The notes under the pieces are model-generated. The model made no database searches, was not told the DNA's origin, and saw only the letters and a program-made list of their open reading frames with translations. Shown one piece after another: positions 62,201 to 64,000 of a stretch of 64,000 bases of DNA. This DNA comes from Hormiphora californensis. Taxonomy: Eukaryota; Ctenophora; Tentaculata; Cydippida; Pleurobrachiidae. Numbering within the stretch: position 1 is the first letter of the stretch; every line of letters starts with the position of its first letter. The translations under genes were made by a program, and so were the position numbers. Location: assembly GCA_020137815.1 (NCBI GenBank), contig CM035355.1, forward strand, positions 1,946,774 to 2,010,773. The letters are read 5' to 3'.

Positions 62201-63724
62201 GACATATCCTGGTAGCAGAAGGTTACCCGCCCCAGCAGCAGCAGCTGCATGCTCCTGGTAGGCGGAACTCTGGTGCAGCGGTGAGGAGGTGTATTTCCAA
62301 TCCTGCACAACCTATTGTTGATGCCGCAGCCACCATGGAATACGCTAATAGCCTGGTGAGAAATTATACATCAACTTATCGATATTATGAAGATGATTTT
62401 AACACGAAAGGAAGAAAATAATATTTTTGTGATGGCATGATGTGTGTGGGGTTAGGAAGCCTTTAAATTTCTCCAATAGAGAGAGAGAGAGGGAGAGAGA
62501 TAAATGCCAGAGCCGAAGTAGTATAAGGTCATTTCGCAATCTCTCCCTCTGCTGATAGGCAGCACACCTGCCACCTGGCTAGCTGTATATTGGGCGTTGA
62601 TGTTTGTTTGTCCGTTGCTGGATGATATTATAGAGAGAGGGAGGGATAGAGAGAGATGCTGTTGTAATTCCATCTCAGGTCACGTGTCTACTCCCACGTG
62701 TCCACTCCCACGTTTGACTGTGGGAGAGATAGATCAATTAAGTTAATTTATTCAGATCACAGGTAAATGAGATCTCCGCCCACTCTGCTCTCTATCAGCT
62801 AATTAGGTTTCTAAGATCATAGACAGAGAGAGGGAGAGAGGGAGAAATAGAGAGAGACAGAGAGAGAGAGAGGGAGAAATAGAGAGCTACAAGCACAGCT
62901 TTGAAAGCTAATGGCAGAGAGCCAAAAGTACACGCCGGCTGCTTCCTTGCACGTGATATGTCACGTGATGTATGTCACGTGGTGTATCACGTGGGTAGCT
63001 AATGATGAGAGAGTGAGAAAAAGAGAGAGTGGGAGAAAGAGATAGAGAGGGTAAAGTGAGGGAGTTGTATGGAATAGAGTGAGACAACTCCGGTTGACCT
63101 CTCTTCTGTGTTTGGCAACGACTACCGTTACTGAGAAGGTGTGAAGAGGCCAGGGAGAGAGGGGGGGGGCATATATTTCATGTTGCACAACATTAAGCCT
63201 TGATGTACCACATCAGTCTGGTGCATTGTTCACTGCACGTTGGTACATCTTGAGTCAAGGACCATTGACTCCTTTTGGTGTGGTGCATATCAAAAGCTAA
63301 TGGGAGGGGCGAGTGAGAGTTCATACTGCATAGAAAATATATATCGTAGTGCCTACACAATGCATGAATGTAAGGGCCTAATTGCGTGACAACAGTTATT
63401 ATAATTTGATGGCTGATGGCGCTAAGTGGGATAGGGAGAGCTCTGCTATGGTAATACAGTGTATAATACGCGATTCGAAAAACAAACATTGGGTTATAAA
63501 AACAATTATATTACTAACCTATCATCCTAGAACCGAATCTCTAATAATAGCAATATTCCCTAACCGTGTTTATCCTCTTTCCCTCCAGAGTCGACCCTCG
63601 GTGATCAACAGACTATGTCAAGTGTTACCCACCTCCACCTACGCCTTTACAGTCCGGGACTTCCCCTCTCTCCATGACTTTCCAGTATCAGGATGCCAAT
63701 ATCATTCCAAAACTATCCAAATTG
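59242..63724 (+). CDS. Low-complexity gene with SUMO-interacting-like motif (family not recognised)
   Basis: Exons 59242-59733, 59835-60392, 60499-60610, 60680-61398, 61603-61784, 61978-62355 and possibly 63589-63724, all with GT-AG borders and consistent phase to exon 6. Starts MEDDLPFFDLGYLPDTSP. Residues about 1-120 are repeats of KKPVSSS / MTSTPSSSSKKP; then VVSISSDEEDDDDD, a hydrophobic-plus-acidic SUMO-interacting pattern; then a folded-looking basic segment (exon 2: NLTTMVQMFQELKFMCHKH to FSLVMRRKKMSDRDQ), followed by long Pro/Thr/Ala disorder and VCGIWYKIKQE. In exon 6 two one-base shifts (about 62118 and 62240) are needed to keep the Ser/Thr/Gln-rich frame. The last exon is uncertain and the end may lie outside. 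A nuclear chromatin-linked role is a guess. Confidence 0.65.
62356..63588. other. Putative intron 6 of the SIM-motif gene
   Basis: GA-rich low complexity (62478-62500, 62820-62885, 63000-63060) and a cluster of CACGTG at 62950, 62962, 62976 and 62988, with more at 62682 and 62696. No coding signal. Confidence 0.5.
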
Positions 63725-64000
63725 GTAAGTAACATCATTTTAAATTTCTGGAGTTTTGGTGTCTTTTCAGGATTTTTTGTTCGAACAAGGCAACTTTAGA
63801 ATAGCTGAATTCGTGAACCACTAATTGTAGTTGGTTTCCGGGTGTGACGTGGGGTTTTATTTCTTTGAGCAATTTGGTGGGTTTAATATGATTTCTGCGG
63901 GGAGAGAGAGAGAATTTTCAGACAGAATATATGTGTGGAAATAGATTAGTGACGTCAATCACTATAATAGTGTAGTGAGGGAATTCGATAGAAAGGCTGG

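Overview
The window looks like nuclear DNA of an invertebrate, probably early-branching, metazoan (a sponge-like genome would fit, but the sequence alone does not settle the species). Reasons: a spliced BTAF1/Mot1 gene with about 38 short exons and GT-AG introns, intronless rhodopsin-class GPCRs nested in one of its introns, and very dense non-autonomous DNA transposons, foldback elements and CT/GA/TG microsatellites.

Layout. (1) About 940-8450, minus strand: a multi-exon gene I do not recognise, with an N-terminal part of unknown fold, a very acidic central tract and a C-terminal coiled coil that runs toward the left edge. Two single-base frame breaks are visible. Its large intron (2939-5978) holds GA/G-rich repeats, a 163-bp satellite with dimeric higher-order structure, and a nested TA-flanked transposon. 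(2) 8452-9424: a divergent promoter interval carrying a palindrome. (3) 9425-48667, plus strand: BTAF1 (TATA-binding-protein remover, Snf2-family ATPase), followed exon by exon. The 255-codon cassette encoding the first helicase lobe (exons 27-31) is present twice in tandem, in frame, about 2.5% diverged. Intron 26 (9 kb) carries two intact antisense GPCR genes and one truncated copy. (4) 50279-57430, plus: two tandem paralogues of a family I do not recognise. Each joins an N-terminal acidic/aromatic motif and a DSGxxS (beta-TrCP-type) phosphodegron to a distinctive C-terminal domain. Copy 1 has many frame breaks and copy 2 nearly none. Between them lies a set of hairpins with compensatory stem changes and a 1.4-kb near-perfect palindrome. 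(5) 59242-63724, plus: a low-complexity gene with a SUMO-interacting-like motif, preceded by a decayed copy of its own 5' end. It may continue beyond the window.

Themes. Single-base frame breaks occur in several otherwise conserved exons, so residual assembly indels are likely. Exon edges of BTAF1 are repeatedly duplicated in tandem together with their splice sites. The two helicase cassettes serve as filled/empty-site controls for two transposon insertions. A two-hairpin element with a C(TTCG)G loop occurs twice with covarying stems.

The strongest candidates for something undescribed are the degron-bearing tandem paralogues (50-57 kb) with their intergenic hairpins, and the duplicated helicase-lobe cassette of BTAF1.
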